Part shown: positions 20,459-30,484 of the stretch, one piece after another
Layout of the letters: the number at the start of each line of letters is the position of its first letter
How positions within the stretch are numbered: the first letter of the stretch is position 1
NCBI RefSeq assembly: GCF_943734655.1
Contig: NC_071355.1
Location: forward strand, 31,036,964 to 31,100,963
DNA: 64,000 nt
DNA from: Sabethes cyaneus
Lineage: Eukaryota > Arthropoda > Insecta > Diptera > Culicidae
Reading direction: 5' to 3'
Notes under the pieces: model-generated
Seen by the model: only the letters and a program-made list of their open reading frames with translations
Databases searched by the model: none
Told to the model about the DNA's origin: nothing
Program-made: the position numbers and the translations under genes

Positions 20459-20808
20459 ACAAGCGAGTTATAGTAAGATTATTGAAACATGTCGAGCTAC
20501 GAATAATCATTTTTAATACAATAATCTGTGGGCTGGTCATTCATTGCTATTTCAACCTTTATGATGCACACAAGTGATTTTTAAAAGAAATCTCAATATC
20601 TCAATGGTTGCAGGCGTTGTACTTATGAACCCCCGTCCACGTATTTTCAGAGCCACCATTGCATTCAATGAAGAATTGAATCTGAATATTTTACTTTTTC
20701 TCTTAATGGCACTCACAGATTCTTATAGACATACATATGCCAGAAATACAGTTTACACTAGTCTTTGATCTGATCTTTGATTTGATCTGATAGTCTAATG
20801 ATCTGATA

Positions 20809-20822
20809 TAGTCCTACGTCAC
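20809..20822. promoter_or_regulatory. Half of the interrupted palindrome (TAGTCCTACGTCA)
   Basis: One full arm and the centre of the GACGTAGTCCTACGTC motif are kept; the left arm is eroded. It is followed by TTTCGTACAACCC, resembling the spacer phrase at 14340 and 26437, and then by pyrimidine tract 2. Confidence 0.5.
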
Positions 20823-20859
20823 CCTTTCGTACAACCCTTAGGGCTGTATACCTTGTAGT

Positions 20860-21600
20860 TTTTCGTTTTTTTGTGTCCCATGTTTCTTGTTTCATTGTTC
20901 CGTTTTCCTTCATTTCCTATTCCTTTGTTCTTTATATTCAGTTCCGTTTTTCCTCATGCTTTTCACACGTTTATTGTTATTTTCTTTATTTCGTTTTCAG
21001 TCTCAAATTTCTCCTTTTATATCCCGTTTGACCACTTTTCCCGTTTTACTCGTTTCTTCTATCGCTTTTATTTGTTCTTTCTCGTTGTTCTTCCTTTCCC
21101 TTTTGATCGAACGGGATATAAAACAAGAGAATCTTGTTTCCTGTTCTGAATTCCCTTTCTTTTCTCGTTTTCCACCTTTTCTCTCCTGTTTTTGTTCCCT
21201 GCCCGCTATTTCTCCTTTTTCTGTATATTTATTTATTTTGTCAACCGATTTAGACTATTATAAAATGTATAAACGCCGGTATCGTTTTGCCCCCTTTTCC
21301 AGACTCCTCAATTTCCTTTGTATCGCTTTTCTCCGTTTTCAGACGCATTTCTCCTCTTTCCTTGCTCGTATTTTGCCCATTTTCTGGCTTCTTACTTCAA
21401 CTTTTCACTTTTTATGTCTCGGTTTTTTCTTATTTTCTCTTTCTATAAACGGATTTTATATCCTATGTTCGTTGTTCGTATTTTTTCTACGTTCGTTTGT
21501 TCCGTTCTACCTTCTATTACGTCATATTTTCCTTCGTTTTTTGTCATAGTACTGTTTTCGTTCGCCGTTTTACCCCTTTTGTGTTCTGTTTTCTCATTAT
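20860..21600. repeat. Pyrimidine-rich tract 2
   Basis: About 740 bp of mainly T and C with scattered CCGTTTT and TTCTGT phrases, resembling a decayed short-unit tandem repeat. Frames across it give Phe/Ser/Leu-rich products, expected from codons made of T and C, and are not genes. Confidence 0.8.
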
Positions 21601-22440
21601 GTACAGTGGTCCTGAATCGCAAAAAAGCGGGCAGCAGCAGTTGGGTAAAAAATACGTCATTTTTCAAGGGTGATGTTTTTGGAGAAGTTTATTAACCCCT
21701 CTAAGGTCTACATCATTTTTAGCACCGCAAAATTTATTAAAATGGCCATAACTTTTTATTTTTCAATATTTTTTCACCAAATTTGGGAATTTTGCCGAAA
21801 ATATTTTCTATTTTCATAATATCTATAGATAATGTCCATATGTCATATGATCCCGGAGTTATTCCGGAGTTCCTTGGGGGACCGAGATATGGCTCTTTTA
21901 GATAAAGTTGCCAAATATCTTAAATTTGTTTGAAATCTGTTGATTTTTGTAAACATATCATCGACTGTGGACATATCAGTTACTTTGCCGCAGTTAGCAG
22001 CCATGGTGCGCGCCATCCGGATCCGGGGGGACACTATAAATCCGGAACCGTTTCCCTTAACGGGACATTTCAGCATCAGTAAAGCATGTCGTGTCGCATA
22101 TCAAAAACATCAGCATTCGACAAAATAGCGATTGGTGATCATCTCATGTCTCTCTAAAAATGATGTAGACCTTAGAGGGGTTAATAAAATATAGCGCATC
22201 TTTTTGCACTATCAGAGACACGGTCACTCTTACCTATTAACCTATTAACGGTCACTCTTACCTCTAATTCATCTATTAGGATGATACAAACTTTCAAAAG
22301 TTTTTGTCACCCTTGGAAAATGGCTTGAAAAATCGAGGGGCAAAAAAATAATTTGTAGGGTATGAGTTAATTTTTTTTCTTCATAAAATCAATTGTCTGT
22401 GGGTTCTACAGCTTGAAAAACTCAAAAAATGAGTGTACGA
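21601..22440. repeat. AT-rich repeat beginning TACAGTGGTCC, split by a MITE
   Basis: It begins with the TACAGTGGTCC phrase (compare 8033 and 51271). The piggyBac-like MITE (21696-22180) is inserted within it. Right of the MITE the host sequence continues (ATAAAATATAGCGCATC), with a short duplicated phrase ACGGTCACTCTTACCT at 22220 and 22249. Confidence 0.5.
21692..22184. mobile_element. piggyBac-like MITE with TTAA target duplication
   Basis: A TTAA at 21692-21695 and at 22181-22184 flanks an element of 485 bp. Its terminal inverted repeats are perfect over 27 bp (21696-21722 and 22154-22180) and start CCCCTCTAAGGTCTACATC. TTAA target sites with termini starting CCC are the hallmark of piggyBac transposons. 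The internal DNA has no transposase, so it is non-autonomous. Perfect termini suggest a young insertion compared with the decayed DNA around it. Confidence 0.9.
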
Positions 22441-22444
22441 GTTA

Positions 22445-22680
22445 ATGCTTCTAGCACGAAACAAAAATGGAAATTCGAACAACGAAATTTCCGAAAATCG
22501 GCCGAAAATTTTTCTTTCGTTTGTGTCTTTTTTCGTAGATTTTTGCATGGAAAATAATAACGTATATTTTAAAAGCAAGAATAGATTTGGTTTTCACGTT
22601 TAAACTTTAAATAAAAATGCCTAAAATCAATTTTTTTTGCTCGTTTAAAAAAATCTCTTTGTTATTTTTTCGCCCCCACC
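22445..22680. repeat. Dispersed AT-rich repeat (copy 1)
   Basis: CACGAAACAAAAATGGAAATTCG ... CGAAAATCGG ... AAAAAAATCTCTTTG repeats, in the same orientation, at 30805-31020. In the second copy it sits between the foldback arm and pyrimidine tract 3. Confidence 0.75.
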
Positions 22681-22897
22681 TTCAGTGGCCCAACACCGGA
22701 AGAACAAAAACTTTATAAAATTTTTGTAATGGCCTTAATTTCAAAAAAAATTTTTTCCTCCAAAAATTTGCAGAGCATACTAATATAAGCAACTTTGCTG
22801 GATATAGTAACTATCTATCTCTTACTGGTTGCGAACTGTAGTGATGTGTTTAAAAAGAGCACTTAACAATTAATTATACTCAATAACTTTGCACACG

Positions 22898-23313
22898 ATT
22901 TTTTATTGCTTTCATATGTTCTACAAAGTTATCCAGTATGCTAAAATACAAATTTTCTGTGAAGACTGTTTTTTACCAAGATACATATTTAATGAGTCAA
23001 CAAATATTTATCAAAAAGTGACTCACTTTTCAATTCAGCCTTTTTAAAAAATTTCCGAGGATGCTTCGGAAATCACTTGACTGCAATTAATTTTTTTTTG
23101 TAGACAAAATATAGTACTTTCTTATGAGTTGTTGGTTCGCCAGAAGTTGCCCGAAATTGAAAAAAAATTTTTTTGAATAGTGCGAAATTTTTTCTAAGAT
23201 GTTTCATAGCTCATTGAATATGCGTTCTAGCGACAAACAGTCTTCAGAGAAAATGTTCATTTTAACATACTAAATATTAACTTTGTAGAACATTTAAAAG
23301 TAATAAAAAGAAA
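22898..23313. mobile_element. Foldback MITE with ~78-bp inverted arms
   Basis: 22898-22976 (ATGTTCTACAAAGTTA, GTATGCTAAAAT, AAATTTTCTGTGAAGACTG) is the imperfect reverse complement of 23232-23313. There is no coding content between the arms. It ends directly before spacer module B, copy 2. Confidence 0.75.
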
Positions 23314-23316
23314 AAG

Positions 23317-23412
23317 TACAAGGGTCCATGCCTAGTGGCACGGGCGCAGGCTTGAAGTAGGACTACGAATGTAGAGCAATTCGTTTCCCAATGCCAAAGC
23401 CGGTGATTTTTG
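23317..23412. repeat. Spacer module B (copy 2)
   Basis: Near-identical to 11013-11108, including TGCCTAGTGGCACGGGCGC, the palindrome variant GAAGTAGGACTACGAA at 23354-23369 and AAAGCCGGTGATTT. Confidence 0.8.
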
Positions 23413-23419
23413 TACGAAT

Positions 23420-23750
23420 TTCATATAATAGATTCCCCTGTTGGGCAGTAACGGAAGGTTTATTTGCGCTGTTGTACAACACCTCTGAACTGTTGACTTT
23501 ATCTCGGTATATCTCGGGAATCTAGTAATAAATAAAATTACTGTTTTCAGTAAGGTTGATCCGCAGACAAAGATCTTTCAAATGGTGGAAAAAGTTCCAT
23601 AAGTTTTTCACCAAGTGGCATTAGTATTCGAGAGAATTCTGTTACGTTTTAGCTTGCCTATAAATCAGAGTTGACGCGAGTAACGAAAGGTAAAGGATTG
23701 TGTTCTTACATGTGAGAAATTCATAATTTCAACTTTTCAGCTAATTTAAA
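23420..23750. other. No gene recognised
   Basis: AT-rich DNA between spacer module B and the stem-loop of the H2B relic. No repeat or coding trace is recognised. Confidence 0.4.
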
Positions 23751-23754
23751 TAGT

Positions 23755-23770
23755 GGACCTGAAAAGGTCC
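23755..23770 (-). terminator. Histone-type 3' stem-loop (GGACCTTTTCAGGTCC)
   Basis: On the minus strand the sequence is GGACCTTTTCAGGTCC: a perfect 6-bp stem with loop TTTC. It matches the histone mRNA 3' stem-loop in shape and loop, although the third base is unusual. It lies 3' of the H2B-like relic. Confidence 0.65.
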
Positions 23771-23774
23771 GTTT

Positions 23775-23985
23775 GTTAATCTCGAATTCTCAAATTTCTG
23801 ACTCGTGGTGTCCATTGCCTACTTTCGTCCATCAGATAGGTTATTGGTGTGTGGATTAATGGTGGGAATACTGTTTATGGGACAAACGCTACTGGTAGAA
23901 TCTGTAATCAAGATAGACTTTTATGTTTATGATGTTATGAGCCGCCAGCTAGCTGCTTGCCGATGTGTTTCCAACGAAAGCTGGT
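23775..23985 (-). pseudogene. Histone H2B relic (tentative)
   Basis: On the minus strand, at about 23852-23800, the frame reads NLSDGRK*AMDTTSQK, comparable to the H2B end AVSEGTKAVTKYTSSK (S, G, K, T, S and final K kept). Further upstream, about 23965-23935, DNA resembling the H2B segment for ASRLAHYN is visible (GGCTCATAACATC) in shifted frames. A histone stem-loop follows at 23755-23770. The C-terminal helix of H2B is the only part with readable similarity. The spacer that normally lies upstream of H1 follows on the right. Confidence 0.4.
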
Positions 23986-24009
23986 AACCAAAGAAGGTAA
24001 GGAAAAGAA

Positions 24010-24340
24010 ATTTAATCCATAGCTCATCTCGTATATATTTCTGTCATCCGTGCTAGGGAAGCACTGACGTGGGAAGGCAAAGAAATGCAAATAATGAAAT
24101 ATTAAATATTCGTCTCATACTTTCTCAATTATTAAACCTCTGTTAGGGAAACATGTAATGTACTGTGTTGTAATGGATTTTTTGAAAAATTTCCAATCGA
24201 TTGAGACCAATATCTCTAGAATCTGTTGACGGATGACTGAGTTATAAGCGTGCAAACCATAACCACTTTTCGTTACATGTGCCCTTTTCGTTTTTCCAAA
24301 GTGCACCCCAATATAGAAATCCAAGAAGTAGTCCTACTTC
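24010..24340. repeat. Histone spacer module C (copy 2)
   Basis: Same phrase order as 13580-13907, ending in the palindrome variant GAAGTAGTCCTACTTC (24325-24340). Confidence 0.85.
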
Positions 24341-24344
24341 AAAA

Positions 24345-24430
24345 CTATGAAGGCCTGTGCCTAGGGGCACCAACGAGAGGCTTCCGTAGGACTACGAATG
24401 TAGGTTCAATTCGAAAAAGCGTGAGTTTGC
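24345..24430. repeat. Spacer module B, diverged (copy 3)
   Basis: GTGCCTAGGGGCACC, GAGGCTTCC and GTAGGACTACGAATGTAGG follow directly after module C. Modules C and B are therefore joined here, as they may have been in the ancestral spacer. Confidence 0.65.
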
Positions 24431-24434
24431 AAAT

Positions 24435-24835
24435 CTTTGTCACACAAATTTTCAATTTACTGTATTATGGTCTGAAACATTCCTATAAATTTGATGCTAA
24501 AAGACAAGTTCGAATTTCCTAAATGCCCGTGCTCTGTATATCAGTTTTATCCGTTTCTTAGAGGTTGTAGTTCCACTAGGAGTTTCATCAGGCCACAACC
24601 ACACTTCATCTGGCGATTGGCGTTTGGCGATGATTTCGCATTTTGAACATTTTTGTGTGACTTGTAGCACTAGTCACTAAGCACTAGGCTTGAAACGAAT
24701 GTTAACTGGTTTGAGAATCTTGCTCAAAACATAAAATATTTGTCATTGGAAGCACTACTTATGGTTCAATGGAAAAAATAAATAAACAATCTGTGTTATC
24801 ATTTTCCGCTGGTTCACTTTCGGCTATTTCCTTGC
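24435..24835. other. No gene recognised
   Basis: AT-rich DNA with nothing recognisable, between spacer modules. Confidence 0.4.
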
Positions 24836-24839
24836 AAAT

Positions 24840-25365
24840 AGTTTGATATGTAGCACCATTTATTGTGACAGGTGGATTTGAAATATAATTGCCTTTCAAC
24901 TAACATACGAACAACGCTCGAGTTAAAATTATTATAGTTGAAATATCGTCAATTAAAACAAAATATTAAACGCCCAAAACCTATTTTCGGATCAGACGGA
25001 ACAATTGCTACATCACGTCACATGCATGACTATTCCGTCAATCCCTTTTTCATACAAGACATCAGTTTTGAATAAATTCTTGCAGTATGTGGATACAGTC
25101 GGACAAAAGATAGCCCTGGTCGCTCACTGTTTTACAACTGTTCACTTTCAGGACATCAAATCGGACTAGGTTTATCGTGGTCCCAAGAAATCTTGTTGAA
25201 GTGAGGATAGTTATCACTTTTTCGGGCGCGTTTTTCTAACACAGACTTCAAATTGGTCTAGGTTTATAGCGGTCCTATGACTTTTTCTGGCGGGCACCCA
25301 ACAACCCAAGCACATATGTTAAACGTCGTAAAGAATTTTCGACCTGTTGGGGGCGTTGTCCCTTT
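24840..25365. repeat. Histone-spacer segment E (inverted relative to 34240-34720)
   Basis: The order ACCATTTATTGTGACAGG, TTTCAACTAACATACGAACA, AAACGCCCAAAACCTATTTT, CATCACGTCACATG, ATCAGTTTTGAATAA and then inverted ~95-bp units (TAGGTTTATCGTGGTCC, TAGGTTTATAGCGGTCC) is the reverse complement of 34240-34720. The two copies are about 9 kb apart in opposite orientations. Confidence 0.75.
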
Positions 25366-25439
25366 TTAATGAAAACCATTAAATGCAAGTGTAAAAATTG
25401 GAATCAGCATAAATTTAAGTACGGTTGTATACAATCGTA

Positions 25440-25748
25440 CTGCTTGTGGTAGGGAAACATCATTATCGCTACGGCAAACCACCACTACTTACTCCGACCA
25501 TCATCATCACAGAGCGTGGGATTTTAGTTAAACAATTATTTAAAAGTTTGCTAGGGAACCTTGTAATCTACTGTATTGCAATGGATTGTTAGAAAAATTT
25601 CCAATCATTTGATACCAACATGCCTAAAATCTATCGAGGGATGACTGAGTTATAAACGTGTAAACTATAACCACTTTTCGTTACATGCTCCCTTTTCGTG
25701 TTTCTAAAGTGCACCCCAATATAGAAATCTAAGATGCAGTCCTACGTC
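25440..25748. repeat. Histone spacer module C (copy 3)
   Basis: The later two thirds match 13690-13907 closely (TTTCCAATCATTTGATACCAA, GGATGACTGAGTTATAAAC, GCACCCCAATATAGAAATC) and end at the palindrome GATGCAGTCCTACGTC (25733-25748). The first part has diverged. Confidence 0.8.
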
Positions 25749-26295
25749 GAAAATCTCTCGAAAAGCGGTCAGGTTTCCAATGCTAATAGCTTAGCGGTTT
25801 CCCGGTCGATTTTCAATATTTTTGCACCAACCGATCGGAACGTCTTCTACGCGTTGGCCCAAATGAAGTGCGCTATTAATTTGCAAGTGCACACTATTGA
25901 AAAATTGAAAATAACGAAGCACTGTCCAACTAGGAATCCTCGCTTCCAGATTGGTTGAAAAAGACGTCATCATATTTTCAACCTGTTTTTTGCAGAAAAG
26001 TGTCAGAAACTCCCCGTCCCAACAGGTGAAAGATTCTTTGCGACGTTTAAACCTATGTCAATTTAATATCTGTGCTTGAGAAGTACGCCAGAGTGCAAAA
26101 TCACCCCTCTTCTGCAACGATTTTATTGTTTGAACATTTAACCTAGTCCAATTTGATGTCCTGAAAGTAAACATTTTTCACTGAAGTGTAAAACCATCCC
26201 TTTTCTTCAACCGAGTTTATCTTTAAACATTGACTCTAGTCCAAATTGATGTCCTGAAAGTGAAACGTCATAGAAAAGTGAGCGATTTTCTTTTC
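25749..26295. repeat. Histone spacer module A (copy 2) plus ~95-bp units
   Basis: 25749-25990 follows 10440-10700 phrase by phrase (GCTAATAGCTTAGCGGTTTCC, CAATATT, AAATGAAG, GATTGGTTGAA). 26020-26290 then has about three diverged ~95-bp units with TTTAACCTAGTCC and TTTGATGTCCTG. Confidence 0.75.
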
Positions 26296-26299
26296 CTTT

Positions 26300-26710
26300 T
26301 GCCAGATTGCATCCATACAGGTACCGCTAGATTTTTTTTCGGAACTGTTGTCTTGCACGGAAACAGAGCTGAAGGGATATTTGTGACGTGACGCAGCAAT
26401 TCTCAAAGTTTCAATAGTTAGGACGTGTCATGTCTTGTATACAACCCCTCTGACTTTTTAACTATACCATGAACATCCATTCACAAGTTGCAGAGCTGTC
26501 AGCGGTCAGAATCTTCCATATTTTTGTGATGGTAACTAGACTCTAAATTAGGGAATGACCCTGCAGTAAGATGTAGTCCTACGTCAAAACTACCGTTAGA
26601 AAAAATTACGTTGTTGATGTCTGAAATCTTTCATTCAAACGTTACTGCTCCAGTTTCGTTTTTACAGAGTGCTGCCTAGTATAGTGAACAGAGACGTAGT
26701 CCTACGTCAA
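26300..26710. repeat. Histone-spacer modules E/D with two palindromes
   Basis: 26370-26410 repeats GTGACGTGACGCAGCAA of segment E. 26430-26460 repeats the TGTCTTGTATACAACCCCTC phrase of 14333. 26500-26585 is the reverse complement of 33907-33990, ending in TGTAGTCCTACGTC. 26600-26708 is the reverse complement of 19433-19540, ending in the perfect GACGTAGTCCTACGTC (26693-26708). Confidence 0.75.
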
Positions 26711-26849
26711 CAAATAGTTTGTCAAAACGCATACGCCGTTTTTAAAAATGAGTCTTGTAACGAAATAGTCAATTGATCTGTGAGAAAAGAATGAATTCCT
26801 GCAATTTCATTCAAATCGAAGAGGATTCAGTTGCATTCTATACGACACT

Positions 26850-27800
26850 TTTCCAGCGGGACATCACACCTCAGGATAGTTCTGTCCATGCAAGCATCTT
26901 GGTGTTATTGAAGTAGTGGAAACAGTCGTACACATAAGTAACTGTGTTTGCAGTTGATTCTCATGCTACGACATATTCTCCAGTTAGCCTCTTTCCTATT
27001 TAACATAGGAGGTAGAGATAGGAGTTTATCATTTCTTGAAAGTATGTCAAGCTACGGCATATTCTCAAGTTTTCCCCTTTCCTATTTAACATAGGTAGGG
27101 CATAGGAGTTTATAATATTTCTCGAAAGTATGTCAAGCTACGACATATTCTCAAGTTTTCCTTTTTCCTATTTAACATAGGTAGGGCATAGGAGTTTATA
27201 ATATTTCTTGGAAGTATGTCAAGCTACGACATATTCTCAAGTTTTCCCCTTTCCTATTTAACATAGGTAGGGCATAGGAGTTTATAATATTTCTTGAAAG
27301 TATGTCAAGCTACGACATATTCTCAAGTTTTCCTTTTTCTTATTTAGCATAGGTAGGGCATAGGAGTTTAGAATATTTCTTGGAAGTATGTCTAGCTACG
27401 ACATATTCTCAAGTTTTCCCCTTTCCTATTTAACATAGGTAGGGCATAGGAGTTTATATTATTTCTTGGAAGTATGTCAAGCTACGACATATTCTCAAGT
27501 TTTACTCTTTCCTTTTTAACATAGGTAGGGCATAGGAGCTAGATCTGGCGGAGAGTACTCGGTGTCCGAGGAATTGGAGAGCGGTAGCCCTCAATCGAGT
27601 TACACTATGAAGAAACTTACTATGTTCAACAGGCTTTGTCCTGGCAAATTAACTTAGGGCATAGAAGTTTAATTCTTTTCTTAGTAGTCGATTCAAGCTA
27701 CGGCATGTTCTCAATATTTTCTATTTAATATTCTATTCGTATAGGTAGGGCAATTTCCTACACACCGTAGCATCAGTGTTCTCTATATTCTCTATTTCCT
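26850..27800 (+). mobile_element. Repeat element with internal 86-bp tandem amplification
   Basis: It starts near AGCGGGACATCAC (26857) and runs through TTCTGTCCATGCAAGC. The tandem units GCTACGACATATTCTC ... TAGGTAGGGCATAGGAG begin at 26965, 27051, 27137, 27223, 27309, 27395 and 27481, an exact period of 86 bp. A LINE-like scrap at 27545-27650 interrupts it, and single diverged units follow to 27800. The copy at 4060-4510 is inverted and has only about two units. Confidence 0.85.
27545..27655 (+). pseudogene. Short LINE C-terminal scrap
   Basis: The plus strand reads RNWRAVALNRVTL followed by a stop, and then CSTGFVLAN, resembling the last residues of LINE ORF2 proteins (RNWR..ALDR..WR). 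It is inserted in the 86-bp repeat element. The family is uncertain. Confidence 0.4.
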
Positions 27801-27804
27801 TTCA

Positions 27805-28030
27805 TGCCTGTATCCGTATTTGGCCAATTAATCTAGGTCTGAGAGGGCTTATAAATTTATTGACAAAACATTTTGCTATTGAGTAGATATATTGAACACT
27901 GATAGTAAGATGACTTTATTTGGATTCTTTGTTTTAGAGGTTTTTAGCCTCCGGCGGGTTCACTTTCTCGGTAGTAAGATGAGTTTAATAACTGTTTTTG
28001 TTATATGTTATTATGGTTTTCACTTCGCGT
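27805..28030. other. AT-rich DNA, nothing recognised
   Basis: The duplicated phrase AGTAAGATGA with TTTA near 27904 and 27973 is the only feature seen. Confidence 0.35.
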
Positions 28031-28034
28031 GCAA

Positions 28035-28295
28035 TGCGGCAGGCTGCGGTGGGCTGGGCACGTGACCAGATTGCCCGACGAAAGAGTAGACAAAACTATT
28101 TGCAGCAGAGAACCAGGAAGAGACCGTAGACTCCGAGGCAGATCCCGCATCCGGTAGGTGTGTGCTGTCGAAGGCGATGCACGTTCAGCTGGTGTTCGTG
28201 GGGATTGGAGAACGGCAGCCCAGGACCGGCTTCCTAACTTCGCTAGCTTTGGCATGATAACATTCCCTAACATGTTGCACAACAAAAATTTTCAT
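28035..28295 (+). pseudogene. RTE-type LINE, C-terminal remnant
   Basis: The plus strand reads LRWAGHVTRLPDERVDKTI, then CSREPGRDRRLRGRSRIR, a stop, and GVRGDWRTAAQDRLPNF. This corresponds to the C-terminal part (GRLRWAGHV...) of the RTE copies at 4.75-6.1 and 6.7-9.3 kb. Only about 80 codons remain. Confidence 0.75.
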
Positions 28296-28429
28296 ATAAC
28301 CTAATTTACAATCCCTCGAACGCCACATTCGAGACTAATACCATCAACAATTTATCAAAAACTTGCGTTGGCTTGCTGGAATAGTTCGTTGTTAGTCAAC
28401 AGACTTTGCGACCAACTTTTAATGCACAG

Positions 28430-28530
28430 AAAAAATGCAGGATCAACATTACGATCCTACTCTAGCCCCTGCCTAGTTGTAGCTACCCAGCCGAGACTCG
28501 TACATTCAACGACAATGGTTTGTGCTGGAG
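28430..28530 (-). repeat. SINE fragment (family 1)
   Basis: On the minus strand CGAGTCTCGGCTGGGTAGCT and GGGGCTAGAGTAGGATCGTA follow the order of the SINE at 40870-41083 (TCGAATCTCGACTGGGCTG ... AATAGGATC ... TAGCCCAG). The tail is missing. Confidence 0.5.
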
Positions 28531-28534
28531 TTCG

Positions 28535-29985
28535 AGTGGGCTTGGGGGATTCTCAAACTGTTTGCATAATTCATGTGGGGGTTTACGGCGGCGGCGGCGG
28601 TACTCGATTCAATGCTGATTTGCAATTCGAATTTAGTTTACATAAACGTCTGCCGTGGCCCGTCGGAGGCGGTCGCCTTTGGATACGCCCTCGAGCAGAT
28701 TGATTTATAAGCCTAGATAAATCAAATCATCGTAGGAGCCTTCCGCTCCGGTGGCGGTCGGTGTGGTGTGCTGGTGTGGGAACCATCGCGAGCCCGTCAT
28801 CTTGCGTGCGTTCCGAATGAGCAGCGACGACGGATGGAAAATGACGAAAATCATCGTTTTTAGGAGGAACAAACGACGTTCGCTCCGTACGGTGGCATGC
28901 CGCCGGCCGCCGCCAGCAGAAAGGCGTGATTTTTCAGGCGCTTCTCTCGAGCAAACCACAATTTCCACCGTCGCCGCCGCTGCCACCACCGCAACGCGTC
29001 CCGACGCTGCAGGATGAAATTGGCTGGAAGTGATTGATTGTCACTGTCACTGCTCGCGTCTAGGATGCCGCAGTTGATCCCTGCTTGCTGGTGTGTGGGA
29101 TACGGTCTGTGGGAGAAGTTCCGCTTCATTTGGGTAGGTGAACATGTAGCGGGAGATATATTTCTTGAAATGTTAACAGCTCTGGCACGCTCGGAAGGAC
29201 TGCCAGGATCAAAACGTTGGCTCGCAATTGATGGACAGAATAGCTACATCGCATCTTAGGTTTGGGTTTTCTTCGGTTTCCAGACTGGGAATGATTGAAA
29301 ATAGTTGAATTAAGTGACTTAAGCTTCAACAATAGTGAACAACATTTTTGTCACTAATCTTGAAATCAAAAATGACTAGTGTGCGTTATTTTCCATGGGT
29401 TACTGTGCTCTTGTGTTGTGTTGTGTCTGTCAAACGCACGTGTTTTCAATAAATCAAGTGTCTGTTTACTACGGCTGCACCGAACGTTTTGACTCGTTTT
29501 TCTTAACGACAAGGTCGTCAAAGTCCATTTATGGCAGTCAGCATGGCAGCGAATATCACCCTTCCCTTCTCTTCTTCAGTGTACTAACATGCACTCATTG
29601 GCTCGGGAAACCATCACAAAAATATAAAATTAGTTCAACTAACCTGCTAGCCGTAATAAGATCTTGCAACTCGAAGCACTAAACATTGCATTCTATAAGT
29701 TTTATTACTTTTTCGGTCATTAATACATACACTAAATACTGAAATTAGTGACCAATTAATATTCATCACTATATTTTCACTTTTTCGCCGTCGGTTTTTT
29801 TCAGCCGTTGCAGTCGTCAAATCACTCGCTTAACTTAACTTGAGGCACAAAAAAACTTTAATTTACCACCCGAACAGTTATTTAGAGAGATATTATAATC
29901 ATTTCGCCCAAATTTTTCACTTGAATTGATAGGAAAAACTTCACTTCGTTTCGATTGCAATTCCGAATCCGCGACCGTCGTTGTT
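28535..29985. other. Unique-looking, locally GC-rich DNA; no gene recognised
   Basis: 28570-29040 is rich in GGC/GCC runs (GGCGGCGGCGGCGG at about 28585, GTCGCCGCCGCTGCC at about 28970). No exon with a recognisable domain can be supported. It has the look of single-copy regulatory or 5' region DNA of a host gene outside the window. Confidence 0.4.
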
Positions 29986-29989
29986 GTAT

Positions 29990-30003
29990 GTTGCCAAGGC
30001 AAC
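29990..30003. promoter_or_regulatory. Perfect RFX-type X-box palindrome
   Basis: GTTGCCAAGGCAAC has two 6-bp half-sites (GTTGCC and GGCAAC) separated by AA, matching the X-box consensus GTNRCC(N0-3)RGYAAC bound by RFX factors, which control ciliary genes in sensory neurons. No ciliary gene is visible beside it, so function is open. Confidence 0.5.
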
Positions 30004-30344
30004 GGACATTGATATGGAGTGATGCCAACGTAAGCATTTGAGCATAAAATTGACCAATTATTTTCACTATTAAATTAAATGTCGTAGAGTGTCGATAATA
30101 TCCTTATAAAATTCACTGATTATAAAATTCACCGTAAACAACATTTTATGTGATAGAACTAGTTCTAGTTCAACAGCAAAAATAAGGATACGCGATTCTA
30201 CGTTTCATAATTGTTCATGACAGATTATTACTTACTACTAGCAACTCTATTCTCAACAAAACGATAGTGGCAACAAGTACTGAAATCAGTAAAAAAGCAA
30301 CTGGACTCTGACGACCTATACCTTAATTTAAGTTGGTTCAAAAC

Positions 30345-30475
30345 TGTAAAAAAGCAAAGCCGAGGTGCAACATTCCGTTATCGAAACTTGATCTTCTGTA
30401 TTTATACGACAGACTTCGCCGCCAGTTGTCTGAGTACGGGACAATTGTGGCGCTAGTGCTACGATCCTAATGATT
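30345..30475 (-). repeat. SINE (family 1), 5'-truncated
   Basis: On the minus strand the segment has GGCGAAGTCTGTCGTATAAA and ends GCACCTCGGCTTTGC followed by TTTTT, like the 3' halves at 40870-41083 and 60776-60957. Confidence 0.65.
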
Positions 30476-30484
30476 AACAACATA

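Noticed and set aside
23805..23987. 60-codon plus-strand frame
   Set aside because: It lies antisense to the H2B-like relic and its stem-loop; no motif of its own.
26965..27545. Possible CRISPR-like array
   Set aside because: The 86-bp units are continuous tandem copies without separate spacers, and the genome is eukaryotic.
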